Source: Rotaria socialis (lineage: Eukaryota > Rotifera > Eurotatoria > Philodinida > Philodinidae). Taken from it: a stretch of DNA of 64,000 bases. The first letter of the stretch is position 1; the number at the start of each line of letters is the position of its first letter. Positions 1 to 10,990 of the stretch are shown here, piece after piece. Under the pieces are notes generated by a model, which did not search any database, had not been told where the DNA came from, and saw only the letters and a program-made list of their open reading frames with translations. Location: contig CAJNYU010001720.1 of the NCBI GenBank assembly GCA_905331475.1, forward strand, positions 64,400 to 128,399. Direction: 5' to 3'. The position numbers were made by a program, and so were the translations under genes.

Positions 1-25
1 TTTCGAGGAATCATTTGAGAGCAAG

Positions 26-815
26 ATGGCCGCTCGATGGACGTTAATGCACCATTATGAAAAGGGCGAATCTACTGAAAACATATTATTCAGTTCTGAT
101 GACGAAGAATTATTCCTCACAAAATTGCCGATACACGAACCGTATCATGAAACCAAGAAACTGAATCCAAAAGACAGGTCGTTCAGTGAGAAAATGGCTG
201 CATTGTGGGCAGCGAACGAGAAACAACGTAAGGGTACTCAAACTGTCACAGCCCATAAACCCAAAGAATTCCATGGGAAAACACCGTTAGCCGATGGTGA
301 AATAAGAAATGATGACGCATCCAGACTACAAATCGAGTCTATACTACGTAAGCAAGGAATCAGCCACCAAGCAACCCTTGATAACTTAGTCTTCGACTAC
401 CTCAACACTCCAGTCGGAATTCGTGACACACTTATTCAGGAGAATATTCATCCGGTACAAGAACAAATTAAAGTGCAACAAGAACAGATGCAAGCACAAC
501 AACAAACTGGATACGTTGTTCCATCTTTCGATGTGGTCGAAAAGAGTACACTGTTTGGTGAGAAAATGACTGCGGCTGTGGGTGAGCGCGCTTGTGGGTC
601 GATGTCCGCTATTAGCAGGGTTATATCCACACCACAAGCACACCCACACACACACCATCAGGTACTCCAAGATTCGAGTAATATTCTTTTTGTTTATTTT
701 TCTCCATCAGTTGTTTGAGTTCGAACCGCGGATTACGGAAGTACACTTTTCTGCATTAGAAAATGCTTTCTTCGAGGTAAAAGTTACGAAATACTATGAA
801 GGTGCCTTTTATTGA
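26..815 (+). CDS. Unrecognised protein, two exons, possibly 5' partial
   Basis: I do not recognise this protein. Two exons join cleanly: 26-661 ends in CAG before GTACTC, and 711-815 begins TTG after CCATCAG and stops at TGA, giving about 246 residues. The reading frame stays open upstream to base 2 (reading FEESFESK before the Met), so the Met at 26 may be internal and the real start may lie left of the window. The sequence is hydrophilic, with an acidic stretch near residues 24-28 (SSDDEE), a glutamine-rich helix around residues 148-162 (QEQIKVQQEQMQAQQQ) and no signal peptide or membrane segment. AATAAA at 1162-1167 could serve as its polyadenylation signal. Two consistent splice sites and a long open frame support a real gene; the function is unknown. 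Confidence 0.55.
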
Positions 816-1392
816 CAAAACGTACCTTTAAAGCGTGCAAAGTTTTCAAATTTTTTATTTTCCGGGAACTACACTCTCAGCTTCAGTATAAAAGTCTGAG
901 TAAGAGCAAGTTACTAAATCTGCTCTAGACCAACAACTATATTGGTGGCGGCTGTTCGAATCACGTTCAGTGAAATGTGTATCAATCAATGTTGTAAACC
1001 TATCGACGTTTTCTTCTCAAGTATTATAGAAAAAAATGTCAACTCATTTCACTCGTCATACCACTACATACATAGCTGCTCAGGTTTTTTCTCTTTTCTT
1101 CTCTTTGTCGAAAAAAGTCGACTTTACTTGGACGGTGCGACAAACTGGAAAATAATTTCTAAATAAAATGTTTACTTTTACTTGAAGCCAAGCAAAACAT
1201 AGTGGGTATTTGGTAAAAATTTATGCAGATTCCAATAAACATACTTTTAATATCTGTAGTTGGTCTTTCAGAGATCTAGGGAAAGCATTTTTTTCTTAAA
1301 CGGTAGATGTTTGCATTTCGATCGATTTTTAGCGACATGTGACGGTTCGATTGATCATTCATCATACTCGGCTATGAATTATCGACAAGAAC
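816..1392. other. Intergenic stretch with a possible poly(A) signal
   Basis: No gene is visible between the left-edge gene and the REEP frame. AATAAA at 1162-1167 may end the first transcript. The rest is unremarkable AT-rich sequence. Confidence 0.4.
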
Positions 1393-1983
1393 ATGCGAAG
1401 TAAGAGTATCAAAATAGAAAATATATGTTTAGAGTGGGAGTCTGCACAGCACTGTGAAGTGATATACAGACACCACGTCCGCAAGCCCATCCTCACCTCA
1501 CACCCTAAATTTTATAGAATTAATATTCTAGAAATCCAGAACCAAATCAGATCAATACTCTACGACAGCCCTGTTTCGTCTTACTTGGCTCTTGCTGAAA
1601 ATAGGACACAACTAACACGTGAAAACCTAACGCTTGGTTCTCTTGGTGTACTTCTCGCAGTCTGCCTTCTATTTGGATTTGGCAGGTATTTTATTTGCAA
1701 CTACGTGATTGGTCTCTTTTACCCTGTGTACGCATCACTGTTGCGCGTGGAATCCAATAGCACCAACGAAGACACCTTTTGGTTGATCTATTGGGTTATA
1801 TACGCATTTCTTCACCTTTTTGAATATTTATTTGATGGTTTTTTATATCCATACTTGCTGTTCTGGCTATTAAAGTCGGCGATTCTCATTTGGCTGATGA
1901 CGCCTGGCTCTAGAGGTGGTACTCAACAATTGTATCAGAAATGTATCCGTCGATCAGTTTCAACGACCAGAAAAAAATTATAG
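1393..1983 (+). CDS. REEP: REEP/DP1 (TB2/HVA22) family ER-shaping protein
   Basis: Open frame of 196 residues. From about residue 75 it follows the REEP5/DP1 pattern: two hydrophobic hairpins, FGFGRYFICNYVIGLFYPVY then TFWLIYWVIYAFLHLFEYLF, and a third segment YPYLLFWLLKSAILIWLMTP. The family hallmarks are YPVYASL, the E-DTFWL-YWV-Y block and the LYQKCIRR tail. REEP5-6 proteins insert as hairpins in tubular endoplasmic reticulum and bend the membrane; that role is from family knowledge. The N-terminal 60 residues do not resemble the family. A plausible splice acceptor (ATTCTAG) lies within that part at about 1531, so the true start may be in an upstream exon and the Met at 1393 may be wrong. 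No intron is visible in the conserved part, which would also fit a retrocopy. Confidence 0.8.
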   Translation: MRSKSIKIENICLEWESAQHCEVIYRHHVRKPILTSHPKFYRINILEIQNQIRSILYDSPVSSYLALAENRTQLTRENLTLGSLGVLLAVCLLFGFGRYFICNYVIGLFYPVYASLLRVESNSTNEDTFWLIYWVIYAFLHLFEYLFDGFLYPYLLFWLLKSAILIWLMTPGSRGGTQQLYQKCIRRSVSTTRKKL

Positions 1984-2208
1984 AATGTGGCTGTTACGAA
2001 GAGCAGTCTGGGGACAAGCAAAATAAGATTATCGCACTACTTTCATGAACAATGCTTTGATTTTCGGTTGATACCGCACATTTGTATTTTCTACTTTTAC
2101 TTTCATATTTACAATCCGAGTATTTTCTTTCGTATTCAATTGAAAATAGACTGGCTGCTCTCTTGACGAAAAGACAACTTCAAGTTGCTAGTCTCAATAT
2201 TTGCTTTT

Positions 2209-2271
2209 GGGTGTGGGTGTGTATTAAAAAGTAATAAATACACCCAAATCCACAAGTAAACCCACACCCAC
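2209..2271. repeat. Inverted pair of TGTGGG-like tracts
   Basis: GGGTGTGGGTGTG at 2209-2221 is followed 39 bases later by CCCACACCCAC at 2261-2271, with ATACACCCAAA between. The hexamer TGTGGG is the telomere unit reported for bdelloid rotifers (from memory). The same arrangement occurs at 32010-32057. Confidence 0.55.
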
Positions 2272-2696
2272 ATCCCCAGTTGTACTATTCGATAGAGAAT
2301 ACAAATCTACATCTATAATAGAACTGGTGAGGCACCCAGACAGGTGAAAAATAAAACATGATCTGAAATTGCATGTTTTGTAGCATCAGTGAAAGCAGGA
2401 AAATGAATATTTCTCGAGTAAACCGTATTTTTTTCAGATGACACTCATAGACAATGTCACTATTTGATAGACAATAAAGCTCTCTATTCGATACAACCTG
2501 TTTCAGATTCAACAGAGTTCAAGAAAAGGATCATGGTTGGAAAGATTTGAATGTCATGCTACCACCTTCACCTACACCAGAAGATACTCTCAGCAGTGGA
2601 CAATAGGACCAATCGATAGGGAAATTGTTCCAATTTCAGCAGAAATGGATTACCCCAACAAAATTATACATCTTAAGGAGAAATGGAAAAGAACGA

Positions 2697-2734
2697 ATAT
2701 ATATATATATATATGTATAGATAGATAGATAGAT
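2697..2734. repeat. TA / GATA microsatellite
   Basis: An alternating AT run passes into four tandem GATA units. Confidence 0.85.
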
Positions 2735-2939
2735 GTCTATACCAGTCACTATCCTTGAAGATGTAGTAAATTCAAGCAGAAGTCGTTATTTTCTTGAGGG
2801 AAATGCTTTAACAAGTGGAATTAGAAATAAAAATGATGTAATTGATTTTTCATATTTATTCGCTGTTTCTTTCACTTCATACCGTTTGCGCTTAAGTGGC
2901 GAAAATAAATAAGTAAATATTCTTAAATATATTTTTTTT

Positions 2940-4340
2940 TAATTCCTATTTTATCATGTTTTCACTCCTGCTCTAGGATTCGTCTTATATTTCCTATATT
3001 TCAAAAACAAATCCTATTTTTACTCCTATATTTCAATCAATTGTTCTATATTTTCTATAAAAATTGAAAAAAATAGAATATTGCTAAAAAAAAGCTTTTT
3101 TAAGTAACATTTTCGTGTTTTTTAAACAAATCGATTCGTTATTTAGTGATTCTATTATATTCTTCGAATGTTTTACAGGGGCATCTATTTAAGTACAATA
3201 TCTTTTTACGCTATCAAACCGATTAAAAAAAAATACATGACTATTTTAAGTGAAAGACATTCAAATAAAGTAGAATAGTCTTTATAAATGCTTCTTTGTC
3301 TTTCAAAAGTTTTTATTACTCTTTATTACATGCACATATATATATAATATTATTCAAGCGCAATGATTTGACTTTTTAGCACATTTTTGTTTTGAATTAT
3401 CTGGGAAACTATGATAGTTAGAAAGTTCGTTCGAACATCATTTGATGTAACTTGTCGTGCTATGTGTATGCCATAAAGATGACCATTTTTGGATAAAGTC
3501 TCGAGCCGGTAGAGAGGAGTTTTGGTTGCGAAATGCTGTGACACTAAACGGACCATTTTTCTGCAGGGTCTCTAATAAAACTGCAATTTCTTGTAAAACT
3601 GTTACTCCAAATGAAACACTTTTAGAGGCAGTTTTTTAGTGCTTTGACCGGGCTTTAAAACGGTAAAAACGTTTTCTCTAAACTATTTTTGCTTAGATAA
3701 AAAATACAAAAAACAAACATGGCGGTTTTAGTAACGCTAAGACAGTTTTTTCTCCACAAATTTTGAGAAACTTAAGATGATCAGAATGATTTGATTTTTA
3801 TCAGTGTTAACATTTTCTTTATAGCTAATCGTTGTACACACGAACAAAGTCGATACATCGTTATGAGAGCTCATAAGCGGTACAGTGAGTTTGAAACGGT
3901 ATAAAAGTACGAATTGTTCTTAGCTACGAAAGTCAAAACTTTATAGACCATCTTGTAGAGACAAGAATTCTGCATCTAACGATGTTTCATTGATATTTTC
4001 GGAAAAAATTCTTAGGTAAAAAACGGTAAAAAACTCAAATGCCATTATTGAAACGTTTAAAACTCGGTTTGCGTGTAGATGGATGTTAGTCAAAAGGTAA
4101 TACGAAGCATTACCCGCACACACACACTACTTTGTATTAATATATTAATATGTAAATAAACATATTTCGATTGCATTTAATTATGTGTGACTCATTTCAT
4201 TTATTTTCAGAAAAAAGCAAAATGAAATCTTGACAAAAATTTAGTACTCGTGTTAATTTGATTCAAAAAGAGGTTAAGGCAACATGTAATTTGAATCTAA
4301 AAAACAAATTTTCAACATCCTATATTTTTCTCGTTTTCTA
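2940..4340. mobile_element. Possible diverged copy of the TCCTATATTT-bordered element
   Basis: Several TCCTATATTT-like motifs sit near 2944-3060 and again near 4318-4330. The insertion in the F-box pseudogene (31346-32345) is bordered by the same motif in the same direct arrangement. The interior similarity I can see by eye is weak, so this is a guess that needs a pairwise alignment. Confidence 0.25.
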
Positions 4341-4826
4341 TGCCTTTTCCTGTATGGTTAAAATGTTTGATCCTATGAGAATTCCTACTTTTTCAAAAAT
4401 TCGCAATCCGAGGCCGGAAAGTTTTGACAATTGGCTGCCTACAAAATGAACATGTGATTATTTTCTTTTTCAATTCTCGATCAGCTAACAAAATTTGTTT
4501 TTAATAATTACAGCGCATTTTTATTCTCTGAAGTTAAAATATCGAATAAAATATTTCTTGCAACGTCAATTTAGATTAATTTCTTCAGGAGAAATAAAAG
4601 CTGAATTTTAAAATTTTATTTTCGTGTGTAACATTAACATAGTCTAGCTAAATATCAATAAGACTTGTAATCATTAAGTTCAAAATGCTGTTTTGATTTG
4701 GTGATCTAATTTTTCCTGTCCTTTCGAACGTTACGATCCTAGTGGAAATAAGTATTCTGATGCTAATAATGATATCTAAATTAAAAACAGCAACTAAATG
4801 CTAGAAAGTATGTTTTTTTATATATA

Positions 4827-5092
4827 CCCAGGTCGAACATACACGGTCGTATACGACGGTAAATCGCCGTATTTGGCCGTATTACATGGCTCCGTATTAC
4901 GATCGTAAATCTCCGTGCCGTATACGGCGAAATACGGCGCTTTACGGTCGTTTTTGATCGTATTTCACCGTATTACGACACGGAGATTTACGATCGTAAT
5001 ACGGAGCCATGTAATACGGCCAAATACGGCGATTTACCGTCGTATACGGCCCGTATTTCACCGTATACGGACGTCGTAAAGCTCGTCCTGGG
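4827..5092. mobile_element. Foldback element with 70-bp perfect arms
   Basis: Arms 4848-4917 and 4979-5048 are exact reverse complements, with a 61-base loop. The element begins CCCAGGTCGA at 4827 and ends with the near inverse TCGTCCTGGG at 5092, forming short terminal inverted repeats. The sequence is built from TACGG/CCGTA words. No transposase is present, so it is non-autonomous. A 160-residue minus frame runs through it and is a by-product of the palindrome. A related TACGG-rich stretch lies at 34052-34320. Confidence 0.75.
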
Positions 5093-8000
5093 ATACCGTC
5101 AACGTACTCATGTACTTGAATTCCTCTAAAGCTAGCTAAGAATCTAATTGTTACATAAGTTGCCTGATTATAATAGTAATAGAAATGAGCTTCGTAGTGT
5201 CTAAGATAAATTCGAAAACAAATCATACCAGTACTTCTGACTGTTAGAAACAAATGTTTTTGAATTATAACTTCATAAATGAGATAACACTTTCCTAAAG
5301 TTGCTTTTCTGGAAATATCATCTGAGATGCAACAAGCATTCATACATGATACTGGCAGTATCATCTGGCTGTTAGAAGTGTTCCCTGTGATACTAGAAGT
5401 ATTCCATCGGATAAAAAGTATCACTTTAAATTTAAATGAGCTGTTTTATTTGATTTCAATATGAATAAATGATCATCTACTACACATTGGTTCGAAAACT
5501 AGAAAAAAAGAAATCCATGCTAATTTGCTAGCGAAAGGAGAACTAAAAGTTTTTCGAGTTATAAGTTTATAATTCGAATATAATTGACAGCAAAGTCAAC
5601 TGTGGGAAACAGGTAAATATATAGTACAACTATTACTTACATGCTAAAATTCTTAAATTAACACTGGATAACCTCAATGACTTATTATTTTCAGTATCGC
5701 GACATGAGGGCCTTATGAGCCCCCACAGAACCATGACATAAGCTCATCTATGTGTAAAACCCAACATCTATCACTAGTTCATATTCGAGTTCAAACTCTC
5801 GAATAACTGATGCACCTACTTCCTAGATGATATCTGTAGAACTGCATGCGATATTTGTAGCACCTCAGATAATTCTTCAAGCAACGTAGCTTTAGGAAAG
5901 TCCTATTTCGTTCACAGATATATGATTTCGATAAATTTTTCTCTACCACACACATCTGCTACCATGACGTTTTTGAATTTTTCATTTATATTCTTATTCG
6001 AATTAGTCAACTACTCACTCACTTAACTTAGAATTTAAATCACAATTTTGACAGCTTCACTATTTCTTTGCGACCTGTAACATTACATTTAGTGACAGAA
6101 AATAGTCTCATCATTACTAAATTTCTACTGTTCATCTTATATATAACTTATCGATTTCGTATAAACCAGGCATTGGATCAGTTCCAGTACAAGTACTGTT
6201 TACTTAAAAATTGTACGTTGTATTTTTATTTAAGTACATTTACTTAAGTCCAAACGTACTGAGTACCCATACTACAGTATATTTTTGTACTTACTACCGG
6301 TACCAAGTACAAAACTGCATTGTAGTACACGTAATGAGTATGTTTGGACATAAGTTAATGTAATTTCACTTCAAAAACGTACTAGCGCTTAAGATTTTTA
6401 CGAACTGAGTTCGAAAAGTACTAAGTATTGTACTAAGTATCAAATATCTGTCACAAACATCAGTTTTCTGCTTGAAAAAATCCATTTCTACCAGCAGTGG
6501 AAAAAAACTCGATCGGGATGAAAAATCCTCATTTCAAGCGGAAAAATACTGTGCAGGTCAAAAATGAATTTATCTTTCCTTTCTGTTTAAATAGAACGAC
6601 CAACAATATACATATAAATCGATATATGTATAGTGAATGTATATCGAACATTTGTATTGTTTACATTCACAAAAGATATCCGTGCCTACACAACTTGTTC
6701 CCGGCTACCCAAAAATCTATGTAATATCGAAAATCACTCTCATTATCATATTTAACATTCGGTTTTTTTGGGAGGACATTCGTCATACAAATTGTTCACA
6801 GAACCTATTAAGTTCTTCGCGCGCCAACTTCCATTCTATTATCATGCTCCCTTCAAAAGTGATAAATTCTCGATCATGCCACATCTAAAGGTATAATTTC
6901 AGATGATTTTCTATACAAATTGAAAAAATTCTAATTAATTTTCACTTTTCTGCTGAACACCTAATATATAGTATCAGTTTCGAATTGTGTCTTCTTATTC
7001 ATTTATCGCACGAAGCATTAGCCTCTTGCATGCTCACATAAATCCATAATTTGGAATCATTTTTCCTATAGAAACAAACATTATTCTCGTCCCTTCTTCG
7101 ATTTCCCGCTGCATGCCTTAGTAAATACTATCCTCTTTTTATAAGACCTCCTAATTCATTCATCTCACGAAGCATCTATCGCTCACATGTCTGCATCAAT
7201 CCGTAATTCCAAATCATTTTTCCTAGAGAAATTAACATCATTCTCATTGATTTTCATATTTCCGCATTAGCCTGAGTATACGCTGTTGTTACAGAGTAGT
7301 CTAACAAAATCTTTTTAGTTGTTTACTTCTTCTTATACGTTCTTGTATTATGTTTATGTTGTCATGTATTCTTGTATGTATGTACTAGCCAACTCGAGAT
7401 GCACATACTACAATCGTTCTTTTTCTTTATATCGCTCCTCTCTCTCCATCTCTTTTTTCCCTTTTTTCCTTCCGTCCGTGACGATGTAAATTGAATCGCC
7501 TCGTGTCTTCGACTTTAAATTTAAGTGCATTTATAGGATGATGTAGCAACATCTTTTAATACAAACAGCCTAGTAGAAATCCACAAATATCTCTTCTCTA
7601 TTTTTCTGCCCTTGTATTCTCTCTTCTGTGCGTATGTGTGTGAGGGTTGCACACGGTGTATAAATAGAAAAAAGCGAACGATAAAATAGGGATAAGAATA
7701 AGATAAGGAACTGAAAATTCGGAACCTTATTTTTGTTGGTTAGGCAGAAACGTAAATTTCCATTTTACGAATTAATTTAAGCTACAGCGAAGACTTCCGT
7801 AATAATTGTGCTCATCAGATATACACTTCAAATCTATCCGTTTCATCAGCCAATGAACTCTTAAAACTTAACCTTAACACATAGTTCCCAATCATTTTTG
7901 CAATAGAAGTTATAACCCATCGCATCGTTATCGTATCTTCCCGTAACATGCAAACATTACGTTTTAGCACGCATATTCTTGCTGTGAGAAAAACGAGCAT

Positions 8001-8180
8001 TTTAAACCAGAACGACACTTTCACGCTTACAACCCGCATTCGAGATATCGATGAATTCTCTTCCTAATCCTAATTTTTAGAAGTGCATCCCTTATAATCA
8101 CAAATAACCAAACGTTTCTCTAGAAATCATGTGCACTTCTCCTCATTTCACAAACATATTAACTGTTCTCCCTGAAAATA
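5093..8180. other. Intergenic region with degenerate repeats
   Basis: No gene is recognised. At 6180-6440 there is a GTAC-rich segment with imperfect inverted repeats (ACTTAAGTCCAAACGTACT against AGTATGTTTGGACATAAGT). At about 7016-7120 and 7172-7270 a block containing AATCATTTTTCCTA is repeated with a period near 153 bases, diverged. A TATA-like GTATAAATAG lies near 7658 with no coding exon nearby. Confidence 0.45.
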
Positions 8181-8220
8181 CTTCATCCAATTCTCACTAA
8201 GAATCTACCATTTCTGCTTC

Positions 8221-8935
8221 GATATCCTCTTAAAAAGAAAAAGAAATAAACGATTGTGTTAGATATTTTATCGATATCTCCTTAATTTATTTTTAACTTC
8301 TGCTATTGAGGATAGATATGGTTGATTCATTTCTCCCTAAGAATCTAGCGTTTCTGCTTTGGAAAATCCATTTCTGCTTCGATATCCTCTTAAAAAGAAA
8401 AAGAAATAAACGATTGTGTTAGATATTTTATCGATATCTCCTTAATTTATTTTTAACTTCTGCTATTGAGGATAGATATGGTTGATTCATTTCTCCCTAA
8501 GAATCTAGCGTTTCTGCTTTGGAAAATCCATTTCTGCTTCGATATCCTCTTAAAAAGAAAAAGAAATAAACGATTGTGTTAGATATTTTATCGATATCTC
8601 CTTAATTTATTTTTAACTTCTGCTATTGAGGATAGATATGGTTGATTCATTTCTCCCTAAGAATCTAGCGTTTCTGCTTTGGAAAATCCATTTCTGCTTC
8701 GATATCCTCTTAAAAAGAAAAAAGAAATAAACGATTGTGTTAGAGATTTTGTCGATATCTCCTTAATTTATTTCTACTTCTCCTAGTGATGGTAGATATG
8801 GTTGATTCATTTCTCACTAAGAATCTACCATTTCTCCGTTAAAATAACCGCTTCTACTAAAATCTGCCTATAAGCTGAAAAAGAACATCATCGATATCTC
8901 CTTGTTATGTTTCCATTTCTCTTTATCGCAGTAGA
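8221..8935. repeat. 160-bp tandem satellite
   Basis: The word GATATCCTCT recurs at 8221, 8381, 8541 and 8701, an exact 160-base period. The first three units look identical by eye. The fourth is diverged and a fifth partial unit fades out by about 8935. Each unit carries TTTCTGCTT words and the palindrome ATCGATAT. Identity of the first three units implies recent amplification or gene conversion. Confidence 0.9.
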
Positions 8936-9357
8936 AATGGTTGGTTGATGTCTGCTTGAATTAAATCACTAGACGATGAAATGGGTTTCTTTTGAAGCAT
9001 TTCTGCTTGAATTTGTGGGGGTTGAAGCATTTCTGCTGTAAATGGAACGATTTCTCGGTTTTTGGGGATATTGTCCACCCCTCGATACTCTAGACCTAGA
9101 CAACGATCTCTGATAAACCTACAGAGATGCATAATAAGGAAGAAGACAATAATATTTTCTTCTCAATCAAACTTGAAAAATCTGTTTTTGTCATTCGGTA
9201 TAAACTAGTGACATCTATCCATGTATCTGTTCTTACCAATTATATAAAACAGAACAAATGAAACAACAATACACATACGCTACTACTCTATCGTTGTTTA
9301 TTTATTCGTGTCAAACTACATCGTTATCTTAGTTGTTTACGATAATTAGTTCATTAA
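8936..9357. other. Region upstream of PARD6
   Basis: No gene is visible. The segment 9018-9090 (minus) matches 2580-2660 (plus) by eye over about 70 bases (GTGGACAATA and CAGCAGAAATG words shared). The last 200 bases should hold the PARD6 promoter; I see no clear TATA box. Confidence 0.4.
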
Positions 9358-10409
9358 ATGTTATCATTACTTGAAGTCAAAAGCAAAGTATGGACAATTT
9401 TTTTTGTTGTTGATTATTTTTGATTTCATTTACATTATCTTTTTTTAGTTCGGTGCTGAATTTCGTCGATTTGAACTCGATCGACAGAATCCAATAAAAT
9501 TCGATGATTTTCATAAATTAATTGAAGATGTGCATGGTCTTCAACATATTCCATTCCATATTACATATTTGGATAAAGATGGTGAACTGCTCTCAATAAA
9601 TAATGATACAATTATCGAACATATTTTACGTGTTAATACAGGTTTATTAAGAGTATTTATACAACGAAAAGGTAAAGAAATACGGAGATTTTATTTTAAT
9701 TTCAAAAACTTAAACTTTTCCCCCTTGTTCTCATCAAGGTGAATCTTATCAATACGCAACTGATTCATTACGAAAACGAAAAAAAATATCCGATCAATTG
9801 TCATCATTAATTCATTCATCGTCAGACAAACATCATTCATCACCACAACGTAATATCGAAGTACAACCTGATTTTCGTCTTGTTTCATCAATAATTGATG
9901 TTGAAATTTTACCTGTTACCTATCGTCGCGTTAAATTACATCGTTACAAAGAAAGTAAGCCATTAGGCTTTTACATTCGTGATGGTGTAGCTATTAGATA
10001 TAGTGTAAACGGCGTTGAAAATGTACCCGGTGTATTTATCTCACGTCTTCTACCTGGTGGTTTAGCTGAATCCACGGGTTTACTCTCAGTAGGCGATCAA
10101 ATCATTGAAGTTAATGGTATTGAAGTAAGTGAAAAAACACTTGATCAAGTAACCGATATGATGGTAGCTAATAGCCATAATTTAATAATCACTGTTCGAC
10201 CACAAAATGATACATTTAATTTAAAGCGTACAGCTTCATCAGTAACAAGAAGTCCAATGCCATCCATAAGACAAAATAATACAAGTAGTAGTACGAATCA
10301 AAGTGGATCTCAAATAAATGGTGGTATGAGCGATGATGATGATAGTGATCTTTATCGTTCACATAATAGTTCTCATTTACAAAAGACACCGTCCGTGTTA
10401 AAATTGTGA
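9358..10409 (+). CDS. PARD6: PAR-6 cell polarity adaptor (PB1, semi-CRIB, PDZ)
   Basis: Three exons, 9358-9387, 9449-9671 and 9739-10409, join in frame to 307 residues. Residues about 5-84 are the PB1 domain (VKSKFGAEFRRF start, VFIQRK end). The semi-CRIB, DFRLVSSIIDVEILP, lies at about 127-142, and the PDZ at about 148-240 with GFYIRDG, PGVFISRLLPGG and the closing IITVRPQN. In animals PAR-6 binds aPKC through PB1, Cdc42-GTP through semi-CRIB/PDZ, and partners such as Crumbs through PDZ, setting apical-basal polarity at the cortex. The start was chosen because the short first exon ends in VKSK exactly where the family requires it, before a GTATGG donor. The C-terminal 65 residues are Ser/Asn-rich and low complexity. 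Confidence 0.96.
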
Positions 10410-10990
10410 ATCTCTTATATTCATTCCTTTTTTTTTGTAGCCATTATTTACTCTTGATGTACACACATTCCAATCAATTTCTTTTTTCTTATCTACCGAG
10501 CTCGATCTTTTTTTCATTTTCTTTTTATGTATATAATATTGATATGTGTATAAGTATGTTTATCTTTTAAAACATTCGTTATGAATCAGATGGAAGCAAA
10601 CTTTTTCCTGGGAGAACATAAAGAATAGTCAACTATTTAATAATTTTCTTTTAATCTTTATTTGCACTAAGAACAACATTATTGTCACCATCATGTTTTT
10701 CATTATCACTTTTGATAGATTAAAACACGTACCAATGTTATTCTTCTTATTCTATTGTCTATCGTTTTCGTTAGAATACAATTTCTCACGACAAAAAATA
10801 TCTTAGTATATGCAATATATTGAACTAATTTTTATTTCGAAATAGTTTATAAAGACTTTTAAAGTTGTACACGTATGGAGAAAAATGGGAAGTAAATGAT
10901 TTATAAGTTTAAAGTATTTTTTGGATAAATTCGTTTTTTTACAAAGAAAAAGAAAGGAACAATGAATAAATATGACCATATATTGAATGA
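10410..10990. other. Convergent 3' region of PARD6 and the SLC6 gene
   Basis: 581 bases between two facing stop codons. AT-rich, presumably two 3' UTRs. No other feature seen. Confidence 0.5.

Larger units (their letters stand above)
1984..4826. other. Intergenic repeat-bearing region
   Basis: No gene is recognised. It holds an inverted pair of telomere-like tracts (2209-2271), a TA/GATA microsatellite (2697-2734), a segment at 2580-2660 that recurs in inverse orientation near 9018-9090, and an AT-rich stretch from about 2940 to 4340 with recurring TCCTATATTT motifs like those bordering the insertion at 31346-32345. Open frames here are short and without homology I can see. Confidence 0.5.

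Noticed and set aside
4942..5424. 160-residue minus-strand frame
   Set aside because: Half of it is translation of the TACGG palindrome and the rest has no homology or splice signals; it is a by-product of the foldback element.
8221..8935. CRISPR-like array
   Set aside because: The repeats are contiguous 160-bp units with no unique spacers, in a eukaryotic genome; it is a satellite.
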